Positions 17,290-25,592 of a stretch of DNA of 57,298 nucleotides are shown here, piece by piece. Every line of letters starts with the position of its first letter. Positions within the stretch are counted from its first letter, which is position 1. The translations under genes were made by a program, and so were the position numbers. Source of the DNA: JAJNBD01 sp964471475 (GTDB lineage: Bacteria; Pseudomonadota; Gammaproteobacteria; CAISUE01); the NCBI GenBank assembly GCA_964471475.1, contig CAYYFQ010000011.1:1-57298 (forward strand). Direction: 5' to 3'. The notes beneath the pieces are model-generated. The model did no database searches. It was not told the DNA's origin and was given only the letters and a program-made list of their open reading frames with translations.

Positions 17290-17967
17290 TCATAGTTGTA
17301 GGGATTGAGATGTTAAAGGTGTATCTTCCGTGATGGACTTTTTATTTTTGCAACAACAAAAGAGCGATTTTATAAAACGTACACAGCCACCATCTTGTGA
17401 AGTAGTGCGCGGGATAGGAGAAGCACCATTAATGCTATAAGAGGCCGACGCTCTCGGTGCCATCCCCTTCGAAGAAACTATCTCTGTTGCTTCCTGAACT
17501 GATTTATTCATTGCTGTATGGATTTTCAGCAACTGAGGTAAGAATGTAGCAATTTTCGTCGACAAAGCAGATTCCGTTAAAAAAATATATTCTGCCTCAA
17601 ACAATTGTGATCTAGGAGTTTCTGTTGAATTTTGCTGTACATAGTTACCAAACTGGATTAACTGAGTTAAACACAAACGAGTTAAAGTGTTTAAACAAGC
17701 CGCTTGCCAAAGGTGTGTGCGAATCACAAGAATAAGGTCAGATGCTTTTCCATTAAAAACGAATAAAAATAATTGCAGCTGCTTATTAGATTTATCTAAT
17801 TCATCGCTACATTCATCAATCTCCTTCAATCTATTCAGTATCTGCTGTTTAGCCACGCTAAAAGATGGACGCCGAAGGCTCGATAAAGGTGCTTCACTTT
17901 CTCTAGCTGATTCATATCCCACCATTTGCGCAATTACTTCTGTTATTTTTTCTAATATGGTTTTCAT
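17290..17967 (-). CDS. Unknown protein with C-terminal Cys cluster, candidate effector
   Basis: 225 aa from the ATG at 17967, chosen because aaggagc lies seven bases upstream; a longer frame starts at 18012. Residues 1-165 look helical. RRPSF occurs at 32-36, the middle is Ser/Pro-rich, and the C-terminal part holds FIKSLFCCCKNKK, a cluster of three cysteines between hydrophobic and basic residues. Such clusters are often S-acylated when a protein is delivered into a eukaryotic cell, so membrane anchoring in a host is possible but unproven. It shares no recognisable domain with its neighbours efp and ccmG. Confidence 0.6.
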   Translation of the reverse strand: MKTILEKITEVIAQMVGYESARESEAPLSSLRRPSFSVAKQQILNRLKEIDECSDELDKSNKQLQLFLFVFNGKASDLILVIRTHLWQAACLNTLTRLCLTQLIQFGNYVQQNSTETPRSQLFEAEYIFLTESALSTKIATFLPQLLKIHTAMNKSVQEATEIVSSKGMAPRASASYSINGASPIPRTTSQDGGCVRFIKSLFCCCKNKKSITEDTPLTSQSLQL

Positions 17968-18015
17968 TATTATGCTCCTTGTCTCTGAGCTTATTATAGG
18001 ATGCTGCAACACGCT

Positions 18016-18588
18016 TTACTCTTCTTTTGCCCTCGATACATAAGTACCCGTACGAGTATCTACTCGAATCAATTCATCCTGTTCGATAAATAAAGGCACC
18101 CGAACCATAGCACCGGTTTCTAAGGTGGCGGCTTTGCTTCCACCCCCCGAAGTATCGCCTCTTAAACCAGGATCTGTTTCGACAATGCGCAATACCACGT
18201 GGTTGGGGGGAGTAACAGCCAAAGGCATACCATTCCATAAGGTCATCACACAGACATCTTGTTCTTTTAACCAAAGTTTGGCATCTCCCACCACATTTTT
18301 ATCTGCAGCATATTGCTCAAAAGAGTCAGGTTGCATGAAATGCCAGACATCGCCGTCGTTGTAGAGGTATTGGGCCTCCATATCTACCACGTCAGCACCT
18401 TCTAGGGAGTCGCCCGATTTCATGGTTTTTTCAATCACGCGACCAGTTTTTAAATTGCGTACTTTAACACGGTTAAAAGCTTGGCCTTTTCCCGGTTTCA
18501 CATACTCGTTCTCTAAAATATTGTAAGGATCATTATCGATCATTACTTTTAAGCCAGGTTTGAATTCATTAGTAGAAAAATAACTCAT
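18016..18588 (-). CDS. efp: Elongation factor P
   Basis: Relieves ribosome stalling at polyproline stretches. 190 aa with the three-domain EF-P layout. The modification loop VKPGKGQAFNRVKVRN carries the lysine that EpmA beta-lysylates in many gammaproteobacteria. The C-terminal signature GDTSGGGSKAATLETGA is intact. Several proteins in this window have Pro-Pro runs (for example PPPPT in the A-T-TE protein), which EF-P would help translate. No modification gene is adjacent. Confidence 0.97.
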   Translation of the reverse strand: MSYFSTNEFKPGLKVMIDNDPYNILENEYVKPGKGQAFNRVKVRNLKTGRVIEKTMKSGDSLEGADVVDMEAQYLYNDGDVWHFMQPDSFEQYAADKNVVGDAKLWLKEQDVCVMTLWNGMPLAVTPPNHVVLRIVETDPGLRGDTSGGGSKAATLETGAMVRVPLFIEQDELIRVDTRTGTYVSRAKEE

Positions 18589-18749
18589 ATTTCATTGTTT
18601 CTCTTAAATGTAAAAAAAGTTTTCTTTACGTTTTTTGTACCGCAAAGAGGAAAATTATCTAGGATTATAGCCTTAGTGATGAGAATTAAACAAGTAAATT
18701 TGAATTTGCAAACTGAAGCGTTATTTTCTCATTTGCAGTCATCCCCATT

Positions 18750-18779
18750 AAAAAGTTATGCCTGTTGAAACAGGAGGCA
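18750..18779 (-). terminator. Candidate rho-independent terminator after dsbB
   Basis: On the minus strand, directly after the dsbB stop, tgcct...aggca or the nested cctgtt...aacagg can form a stem, followed after taac by five T residues. The stem is short, so this is a moderate candidate. Confidence 0.4.
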
Positions 18780-19358
18780 TTAAATTTTCACTTGATAGCT
18801 CACGGGATTTGCCGGGCAAGCCTTAAAACCACATTCAAAATAAGTAGCTGTGATATTTAAAATGAGCATTAACATGAAACAAAAAAAACCGATATGACCT
18901 AAGCGCTTAAGATTCTTAGAAGGGGTAATAGGATTAAGATATTGCGCGGGAAAGCTTAATAGAATGCACATCCATATAATCACCCCCACACACATGATGA
19001 ATGTCCACGTATATAGGTGTAATCCAAAAATAGCAGGCCCATAACCTCCTGTGCCAGGAACAATATGTAGTAAAATTTGTCGCATGGCAACGGCGCCAGT
19101 GTAGATGGCGGACAACATTATTAACGTGTAATGCACTGGACGAATGGGGTAATGAATATTAAGTAAAAACCCAAAGCCCATAGCTAATAATCCTAAGCGT
19201 TGCATCAAACATAAAGGACACGGAAGCTCATGTCCAAGAAATTGAAATCCAAAGGCTAAAAAAATAACCAAAGAAATCCCTAAAAGATCAAAAATATTAA
19301 GTAATGTGATCGCTTGAGTAATGTCTTCTTGTTTAAACGCGTGTTGTAGGTTTTCCAT
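18780..19358 (-). CDS. dsbB: Disulfide bond formation protein B
   Basis: An inner-membrane quinone reductase that reoxidises DsbA. 192 aa with about five hydrophobic segments. The first periplasmic pair is present as CPLC (C47, C50) followed by QR, as in the family. The usual second pair in the large periplasmic loop is absent; that loop instead reads VPGTGGYGPAIFGLHLYTW. Two cysteines occur in the C-terminal tail after the last helix (C176, C181 in ECGFKACP) and may replace it. The start has aaggag seven bases upstream. A 53-aa membrane protein gene lies 20 bases upstream. Confidence 0.88.
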   Translation of the reverse strand: MENLQHAFKQEDITQAITLLNIFDLLGISLVIFLAFGFQFLGHELPCPLCLMQRLGLLAMGFGFLLNIHYPIRPVHYTLIMLSAIYTGAVAMRQILLHIVPGTGGYGPAIFGLHLYTWTFIMCVGVIIWMCILLSFPAQYLNPITPSKNLKRLGHIGFFCFMLMLILNITATYFECGFKACPANPVSYQVKI

Positions 19359-19378
19359 GAAAGTTGCTCCTTATATCC

Positions 19379-19540
19379 TTATAGCTGTATCGTTAAAGGA
19401 TCAGTAATGTCTGAAACAAAGAGAAAGAAAGCTATTATTAAAAATAGAATAAAAAGTATGATGCTTAAACGATATTTATTCCCCCATGCTAATGCAACAT
19501 TGGCTGTTAAAAAGACAAATAGCCATAAAATTCCATTCAT
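19379..19540 (-). CDS. Small membrane protein of the DUF5993 type
   Basis: 53 aa with two hydrophobic segments (residues about 3-18 and 24-43) and a C-terminal SDITDPLTIQL. From memory this matches the DUF5993 family: roughly 50 residues, two helices, an Asp-Pro/Leu-containing tail, often next to dsbB. The ATG at 19540 is preceded by gggag eight bases upstream, and the stop lies 20 bases before dsbB. They therefore form a two-gene operon. Its function is unknown; partnership with DsbB is inferred from position. Confidence 0.7.
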   Translation of the reverse strand: MNGILWLFVFLTANVALAWGNKYRLSIILFILFLIIAFFLFVSDITDPLTIQL

Positions 19541-19656
19541 CAAAAGACTCCCTAATTATTTAAAAGGTAGTAAACTCGCTAAAATAAAAATAACTTTATA
19601 GATTGGAACCCGAATTTTAGCATAAAAAATTTCGCTAATGCTTTTGCCGGTGTGTT

Positions 19657-22086
19657 TTATGGAGGGCCAAAATAAGGAGTAGATCCGCTAGGAGCAGGAT
19701 CCGGAGGCAAGCGTACTGGCTCTTCTTTTTCTGCGACTACTGAGCTATACATGCTCAAAGAGGATGCGGTACCCGGCGGCAAAGGCGCCATACTTGCTGG
19801 TTGTTCAGGACTTTTTTGGTTTTGAGGTTTTTCTAAAAGGCTCAGTATACCTTCATATACCTCAGGAGCAACAAGCTTAGGATCTTGATCTCCCGCTCGC
19901 TTTCTCTCCAGAAGCTGGGTAAGATGCTCATGAAGCGTATTATAGTCTCCAAAAGATTGAGGTGCTATCGAAGCAAAAACAACAGAGCGCTTCTCACCCA
20001 ATTTTTCAATTACACATGTTAATCTTGCTTCCTCGTGCCGCAATAAACATGACATGACAAATAAGTAAAAAAAGTTTTTACCTGAGTACTTATCTGTCGA
20101 TTGAGCAACCGTTTGCAAATCACAACAAATAAAATCTATCCAATTTGGCTGATCGCGATAACGATCTAATGCCCTATCAAATAAATCACAAAAATAATGA
20201 AAGATAAACTCATCTTGCGCCTGCACACAACAAAAGTGCGCCAAAGCTAATAACTCCATAGGCAATTCTGCGGGCCCTATCTGTTCAATACGTTCTCCAG
20301 GAGAAACATCTCTATAAATTTTGTATAAATGCTGCCCCCACGTTTTAAGAATGATGGCATTAGTGATATATGTCTTCCGGTCGCTTTCCAAACAAAGAAG
20401 CCCGTAATCTCTCCTCCTATGCTCGTCTGATAAGCCACTCCTGGCTAGTTCTGTTTCACGTTCCATATATTGCCTTTTCTTTTCTTGTGAATTTTCTTCG
20501 AGCGTTCGCGCAAGCATATTTGCTTTATTTAAATGATAGGCCCCTACAAATCCACGCAAATCTAGATTTAGAAACACATGATGCATTAATTCGAGTAAGT
20601 GGGCTTTATCACTACGGGCAGGAGAATATGTCAAACCGAAATTTTCTAGTAAGGTAAAAACCAAAAAAATTTCTACCCGCGTATAGGTTGTTGATTGATA
20701 ATTTCCCCTTCCATATAAGCGATCTAAAAGTGCTCGATATTCTACTCCGTCATCCATTTCTCCTTGCATCTTTAATTTTTGATACACACTTTTTTTATAG
20801 GATATAAGAAGAGGCCAATTGCTTAACTCGGGTTTATGAGAAGAAGCGCTAGGTAAAGATCTGTAGAGCAAGACTGGAGTTTTTTTTACTTCATACACAT
20901 ATCCTTTGATTGCCGATTGAAAAAAGAGACTTTTGATTTTGTTTTTTGTGCCTTTAGGGAATTGTAGTTCGCTTTGCTTTGCGACTAGATGACGTAGGAG
21001 TTGATTCCATTTGAACTTAAATATCTCCATAAAGCTTATCACAGAACGAGTCATAAGCGGCTCGCTTTCTGGCAGCATTCCTTCGTACACTATTTTTTTT
21101 GCTTCCGAAGAAAATTCATGCGCTTTTTCCAAAAATCCAGCGCGACAAGTAATGTCAGCAAATTTTGTCCAGTCCATTTTCATTTCATACTCCACATAAA
21201 GCGCAAGATACAAGGGAGAGAATTCCTCCTTCAATATCTGGAATGCGAGTGCGCGCGATGCGTTCAGAGGAGAAAATATCCTCCGTATTTCGGCTTGAAT
21301 CCCACTATCCAATGAAGTAAATCGACCTAAAAGGCTCTCTAGATTTTTCAAAAACCATGAATCATCTAAAGCTAAGGCTTCAAAAAAAATATTCAATATC
21401 GTATCTGCTAAAATGCGATCTACGGCTTGCTTAATAGCTTGAACAAATTTATTTACCGTCTCAGCACTTCTTACTGAAAGCATGTCTACCATTAAGTAAG
21501 TACATTTCTCATAGCCAGACATATCTGGAGAATATAACTCCAAAAAAGAGCAAAAATCATGAAGAATATGCTCTGTTGTTAGGGGCGCATATTTTTTTAA
21601 TCTCGGTAATAGCACGCTTGCATGCTGCGCTGCTTGCATAACGGGCATATTTACATGAGCATAATACTTCATGAAATCAATTTTTCTAGCAGGCACACAG
21701 GTTTCAAGAAAAGTTGAGTTGTTTTGTAACCAAGCTTCCAACGAACTCACTATCTTGACGGTTTCATCCGCTTCTGCATAGGGCGTTCGTTTATCAGGTG
21801 CGCTCTCTAATTCACATAAGAATATTTCGCAAGCGGTAATTTGAGATAGTAAAGAAGCTTTGAACCCCTCACAATCAAAATCCACTTGCGTATCAGAAGA
21901 AAGAACTTTTTCCATGGTCTTCGTGATAAATTCTTTCACCCAAGGCGTTAAAAGCTGCGGAAAAAGGGAAGTAATTAGAGAAGAAAAATATGTTTTACCT
22001 GAAATACCAGGCGGCAGTGAGGTTAAATGTTCTTTTAATAAAAAAAGATCATTGGCAAGTGCTTCTAAGAGTTGTGGTGATGGCAT
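19657..22086 (-). CDS. Large unknown protein (809 aa), candidate effector
   Basis: 809 aa with no family recognised. Residues 1-735 are predominantly helical with regular leucine spacing, compatible with helical-repeat folds. The last ~65 residues are Pro/Ser/Glu-rich (PASMAPLPPGTASS, RLPPDPAPSGSTPYFGPP). No signal peptide or membrane helix is obvious. No strong ribosome site precedes the ATG, and the leader is very AT-rich. The combination of a large helical body and a flexible polar tail resembles Dot/Icm substrates of Legionellales, but no diagnostic domain is seen. It is flanked by a family A repeat and the dsbB operon. Confidence 0.65.
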   Translation of the reverse strand: MPSPQLLEALANDLFLLKEHLTSLPPGISGKTYFSSLITSLFPQLLTPWVKEFITKTMEKVLSSDTQVDFDCEGFKASLLSQITACEIFLCELESAPDKRTPYAEADETVKIVSSLEAWLQNNSTFLETCVPARKIDFMKYYAHVNMPVMQAAQHASVLLPRLKKYAPLTTEHILHDFCSFLELYSPDMSGYEKCTYLMVDMLSVRSAETVNKFVQAIKQAVDRILADTILNIFFEALALDDSWFLKNLESLLGRFTSLDSGIQAEIRRIFSPLNASRALAFQILKEEFSPLYLALYVEYEMKMDWTKFADITCRAGFLEKAHEFSSEAKKIVYEGMLPESEPLMTRSVISFMEIFKFKWNQLLRHLVAKQSELQFPKGTKNKIKSLFFQSAIKGYVYEVKKTPVLLYRSLPSASSHKPELSNWPLLISYKKSVYQKLKMQGEMDDGVEYRALLDRLYGRGNYQSTTYTRVEIFLVFTLLENFGLTYSPARSDKAHLLELMHHVFLNLDLRGFVGAYHLNKANMLARTLEENSQEKKRQYMERETELARSGLSDEHRRRDYGLLCLESDRKTYITNAIILKTWGQHLYKIYRDVSPGERIEQIGPAELPMELLALAHFCCVQAQDEFIFHYFCDLFDRALDRYRDQPNWIDFICCDLQTVAQSTDKYSGKNFFYLFVMSCLLRHEEARLTCVIEKLGEKRSVVFASIAPQSFGDYNTLHEHLTQLLERKRAGDQDPKLVAPEVYEGILSLLEKPQNQKSPEQPASMAPLPPGTASSLSMYSSVVAEKEEPVRLPPDPAPSGSTPYFGPP

Positions 22087-22220
22087 AATTATTTTAAAAA
22101 AATTATTGTTAATTTTTTTATTTTAACAAATTTGTAATAGAACTTCTATTAACATAAAGTCTAATGTCATAACTCTAAATGCGCTGAGAAGGATCGCATC
22201 TTGCTTCGAAATAAAGTATC

Positions 22221-22386
22221 CTAGGGCGTGTCCCTAAAATATCGTTTCAAGCGAAAAAGAAGATAATCGAGGCAGTTTTAACGATCATCCGAGGCGAATA
22301 TTGGACATATTTAACGAGGAGGATCGTTAAAATTGACCGATTTCGCTTCTTTTGCAGCCAAAAGATACTTTAGGGACACGCCCTAG
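22221..22386. repeat. Family A long palindromic element, copy 1 (166 bp)
   Basis: It starts ctagggcgtgtccctaaa and ends with the inverted form tttagggacacgccctag. Inner arms also pair (ttttaacgatc with gatcgttaaaa; gcgaaaaagaag with cttcttttgc), so the whole element can fold as one long hairpin. An inverted copy of identical length is at 30323-30488. It fills most of the 317-bp space between the 809-aa gene and tilS. The rest (22087-22220) is AT-rich with nothing recognised. Confidence 0.88.
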
Positions 22387-22403
22387 ATCTTAAATATATT
22401 AGG

Positions 22404-23645
22404 ATGAAAATTTTGAACTATCTTGTGGCATTAAGTGGGGGGCTCGATTCTACTGTGGCGCTTCATATTTTTAAAAATTCACCGGGGACAAGTGTGCGTG
22501 CAGTGCACATTCATCACGGCTTATCTAGAAATGCTGATCAGTGGGCAAAACAATGCGAAACCCTTTGTGCCAGTTGGCAAGTACCATGCATTATTCATAA
22601 AGTCACGGTGAATCGTACTTTTCAAGAAGGCTTAGAAGCTGCCGCTCGCAAAGCACGCTATGAAGCGTTGGCCAATTTTTTAACAGCTGATGAAGTGCTC
22701 ATCACTGGCCATCATCAAAACGATCAAGCTGAAACTTTTTTATTGCAAGCTTTCAGAGGATCAGGACCTCGAGGACTTTCTGCTATGCCCCGATTAAAAC
22801 CCTTCGCCAAAGGTTGGCATTGGCGCCCATTGTTAGATCAATCTCGCGAAGCCATTGAAGATTATGCGCGTGAAAATCACTTGACGTGGATTCAAGACGA
22901 AAGCAACGATACTCTCCATTTTGACCGCAATTTCATTCGTCATAAAATTTTGCCGCAGCTAACAAAACGCTGGCCTCAGAGTGTACGTACTTTAGCACGA
23001 AACGCAGAAACTCAAGCAGAACTCATGCACTATCTTGATAATGCTGTGAACGACCTTTTACCAAAAATCCCATCCGCAGTAGCACGTTTAAGCGTTCATC
23101 CTTTGTATAAAAAAAACACTATGGATATTTTTCCTCTGTCGTTATTAGAAAACCTAGAAATTGCTTTACAGCATTGGTGCTTAAGAAAATGGTTACGTGA
23201 TCGCACTCAGCAAAATATTAGCAAAGAAAGCCTACAAAGAATTATTCATGAAGTCATTTTGGCAGCTTCCGACAAACAACCTCAATATAAAATTGGAAAT
23301 TATTGGCTGCGGCGCTATGCCGATGCTTTGTGGCTTGTTCCCTACCCTTTTCAACCTCCCTTAGCTGCTTTTAAAATAATTCCCGGTCAATCTTACACCT
23401 TAAGCAATGGTGCTTCCGTCTCATTATCCCCTACACTAGCAGCTTTTTTTCCTCCAGAAACAATTTTTACCGTCCGCTTTCGTGAAGGCGGCGAACTGTT
23501 TCACGCAAAAGGTGAAACTCATCAAAAACCATTAAAGCAATTATTTCAAGAATGGCGCATCCCCCCCTGGGAGCGAGATAAAATTCCATTGATTTATGCG
23601 GGAAGTCAGTTAATTGCAGTGGGGGAAGTTGAGATTTTTCGATAA
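22404..23645 (+). CDS. tilS: tRNA(Ile)-lysidine synthase
   Basis: Converts the wobble cytidine of the AUA-reading tRNA-Ile to lysidine, an essential decoding step. The PP-loop ATP pyrophosphatase motif SGGLDST is at residues 10-16, with HIHHGLSRNAD and TGHHQNDQAETFLLQAFRGSGPRGLSAM following. The C-terminal TilS domain contains FREGGELFHAKGETHQKPLKQLFQEWRIPPWERDKIPL. 413 aa is normal. The start codon lies only 17 bases after a family A hairpin, so its promoter must be within or upstream of the element. Confidence 0.95.
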   Translation: MKILNYLVALSGGLDSTVALHIFKNSPGTSVRAVHIHHGLSRNADQWAKQCETLCASWQVPCIIHKVTVNRTFQEGLEAAARKARYEALANFLTADEVLITGHHQNDQAETFLLQAFRGSGPRGLSAMPRLKPFAKGWHWRPLLDQSREAIEDYARENHLTWIQDESNDTLHFDRNFIRHKILPQLTKRWPQSVRTLARNAETQAELMHYLDNAVNDLLPKIPSAVARLSVHPLYKKNTMDIFPLSLLENLEIALQHWCLRKWLRDRTQQNISKESLQRIIHEVILAASDKQPQYKIGNYWLRRYADALWLVPYPFQPPLAAFKIIPGQSYTLSNGASVSLSPTLAAFFPPETIFTVRFREGGELFHAKGETHQKPLKQLFQEWRIPPWERDKIPLIYAGSQLIAVGEVEIFR

Positions 23646-23710
23646 TTATCAAGTTTCGTACACAAAGATAGTTACCGTGATGAAATTGAATGCAAACTAA
23701 GAGTTAAATC

Positions 23711-23852
23711 TGTCATGCCAGCGTAGGCTCATAAGCGTCAACGTTAGGAACTTGTGCTAAGAACCACTGTCATGCCAGCGTAGGCTCATAAGCGTCAACG
23801 TGAGGAACTTGTGCTAAGAACCACTGTCATGCCAGCGTAGGCTGGCATCCAG
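23711..23852. repeat. Family C: 57-bp tandem repeats
   Basis: Units begin at 23711, 23768 and 23825, each with tgtcatgccagcgtaggct. The first two are full 57-base copies differing at one position; the third diverges into ggcatccagg. Each core tgccagcgtaggctggca is itself palindromic. Together with the inverted half at 23939-24048 it fills the region between tilS and amiB. Confidence 0.9.
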
Positions 23853-23938
23853 GTAAATAAGGATCTTGGGAAGTAAAAATAAAGTGCATTTAACTTCAAC
23901 TAGGGTTTTTCGCTTGTATTACCTAAAAGCATGCCTGA

Positions 23939-24048
23939 CTGGATGCCAGCCTACGCTGGCATGACAGTCGTTTAAGTTGACGCCTATGAGTCTCTGCTGG
24001 TATGACCATCGCTTAAGCCGACGCTTATGAGCCTACGCTGGCATGACA
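23939..24048. repeat. Family C: inverted, diverged repeats
   Basis: Read in reverse complement, this contains two copies of the same unit (tgtcatgccagcgtaggct at both ends, with gtcaacttaaacg and gtcggcttaagcg spacers). It faces the tandem copies at 23711-23852 across an 86-base AT-rich centre, forming a large imperfect inverted repeat. It lies 26 bases beyond the amiB stop. Confidence 0.85.
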
Positions 24049-24074
24049 ATTATCTTTTCAAAATTTTTTAGTTC

Positions 24075-25442
24075 TTAATTGGCGGTTGAATTGGCATTTT
24101 TATAGTTCATCTCAAACCAAGAATCAGGTGGCGGATTTTGCGCAAGATAAACAGTAGTCCCTTGAGCAATACCGGCGGCAAGTTTGTTTTGGTACGCAGG
24201 AGAAGTGAGCAAGCTCTCTTCTTTCGGATTCGTAATAAAACCCGTTTCGATTAAAACAGAAGGGATATCAGGTGATTTCAATACCACAAAACCTGCTTGC
24301 TCCACTTGATAAGCATGTAAAGGAGTAAAAGTCTTGAGTACGCGCAACAAATCACTTCCCCAATGAAGGCTCGATTGAATCGTGGCGGTTTGCGACATAT
24401 CGATTAATAAAGATTTCAATTCTTTGTCTTTGGTTTTAATATTAATCCCGCAAAGCTCTGACGTATTCTCTCGCTCGGCCAACCAACGCGCCGCTTCACT
24501 GGTTGCACCATGGGGCGATAAAGCAAATACGGATGCTCCCGAGGCTGTCTCATTAAAAGCATCCGCATGAATGGCCATGAACAAAGTTGAGTGATTTCTG
24601 CGAGCAATATTGAGACGTTGTCTAAGCGGAATAAAATAATCACCTTTGCGAGTTAAACGTGCGTCGATTCCTGGCATTTGATTTAAAATTTTTTGCAATT
24701 TCAAAGCAATGGCAAGCACCACATTTTTTTCCATATCGCCAAAAGGCCCGATGGCGCCAGAGTCTTTGCCACCATGCCCAGGATCAATAGTCACCACTAC
24801 TTTAGCCAATGTAGCGGGATTTAATTGAGTGTTAAACTGATGAGTCACTGCACTTTTGGGCAATAAATTAGCGCGGCCCGTGGTTAATGGTTGGATGTTT
24901 TTAACCGATTGCATTTGCTTATTAAGCGCTTCAAGATCCGCGGCTTCTTCTGGAGGAATAGCGGAGAGCTGTTTTGCTTTTTCCACGGGCATTTCTTTAT
25001 TTGGCGTGAGCACTAAGTTAATGGTTTGAAGGTGGGAATCAGCGTTTTCATCAATCCAAGAAACATAATTCATGTTTTGAGATAAATCTGCCACTAAACG
25101 TAACTGACCTGGACCATTTGGGCCTTTACCTAAACGCAATCCTGTAATAAAACCGTTGCTTTTAATTTCTTTTGGTAACACGCTGGAAGCTTGCGCGTTA
25201 TTTAAGTCGATTACCAGGCGATTAGGATCGCTGAGCGTAAAAAAATTACTAACGGTTGCAGGCTTAATTTTTAAAATTAATACTGTTTGATCTTGACGTT
25301 GTTTGATTTCAATAATCTGTAGCTTGCTCGGTGTAAGTGCGCTGGCTGCGTTAATGCACAGGTGGCAAATCAGCAAAATACACATTACCCCTAAAGATAC
25401 ATTCGAAAGAGGTCTAATTTTAGATTCCGATAACTTCCCCAC
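24075..25442 (-). CDS. amiB: N-acetylmuramoyl-L-alanine amidase, AmiB/AmiC type
   Basis: Cleaves peptidoglycan stem peptides to separate daughter cells. It has an N-terminal signal peptide (hydrophobic residues about 16-35, ending near AASA). An AMIN domain covers about 40-145 (IEIKQRQDQTVLILKI...RLVIDL). The zinc amidase domain contains the metal ligands H223 in IDPGHGG, E238 in DMEKN, and the His of MAIHADAF, with catalytic Glu in VLIETGFITNPKEE. There is no LysM domain. The start is GTG at 25442; an in-frame ATG at residue 20 would also leave a signal peptide. tsaE lies just upstream, the usual tsaE-amiB order, but with a repeat between them. Confidence 0.92.
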   Translation of the reverse strand: MGKLSESKIRPLSNVSLGVMCILLICHLCINAASALTPSKLQIIEIKQRQDQTVLILKIKPATVSNFFTLSDPNRLVIDLNNAQASSVLPKEIKSNGFITGLRLGKGPNGPGQLRLVADLSQNMNYVSWIDENADSHLQTINLVLTPNKEMPVEKAKQLSAIPPEEAADLEALNKQMQSVKNIQPLTTGRANLLPKSAVTHQFNTQLNPATLAKVVVTIDPGHGGKDSGAIGPFGDMEKNVVLAIALKLQKILNQMPGIDARLTRKGDYFIPLRQRLNIARRNHSTLFMAIHADAFNETASGASVFALSPHGATSEAARWLAERENTSELCGINIKTKDKELKSLLIDMSQTATIQSSLHWGSDLLRVLKTFTPLHAYQVEQAGFVVLKSPDIPSVLIETGFITNPKEESLLTSPAYQNKLAAGIAQGTTVYLAQNPPPDSWFEMNYKNANSTAN

Positions 25443-25454
25443 TATGATCTCATC

Positions 25455-25585
25455 CTAGTACATCACGTTATTTATTTTGTCTGCCGAGAGCAGGGACTCT
25501 TTTAGCCCCCCCTCACCCGGCGCTTCGCGCCCCTCTCTCCTAGTCACGCTGGGAGAGGGACAAAATGTGTGAATCGCTGTACTAG
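25455..25585. repeat. Family B repeat, copy 2 (131 bp)
   Basis: Nearly identical to 15864-15995 and in the same orientation, with ctagtaca and tgtactag ends and the internal ccggcgcttcgcgcc palindrome. It occupies almost exactly the gap between the tsaE stop (25593) and the amiB start (25442). Confidence 0.88.
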
Positions 25586-25592
25586 TCTTCAC

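Noticed and set aside
19407..19601. A 64-codon forward basic protein
   Set aside because: It is antisense to the better supported 53-aa membrane protein with a good ribosome site next to dsbB.
23711..24048. Possible CRISPR array
   Set aside because: The 57-bp units are directly abutting and nearly identical end to end, with no unique spacers and no cas genes.
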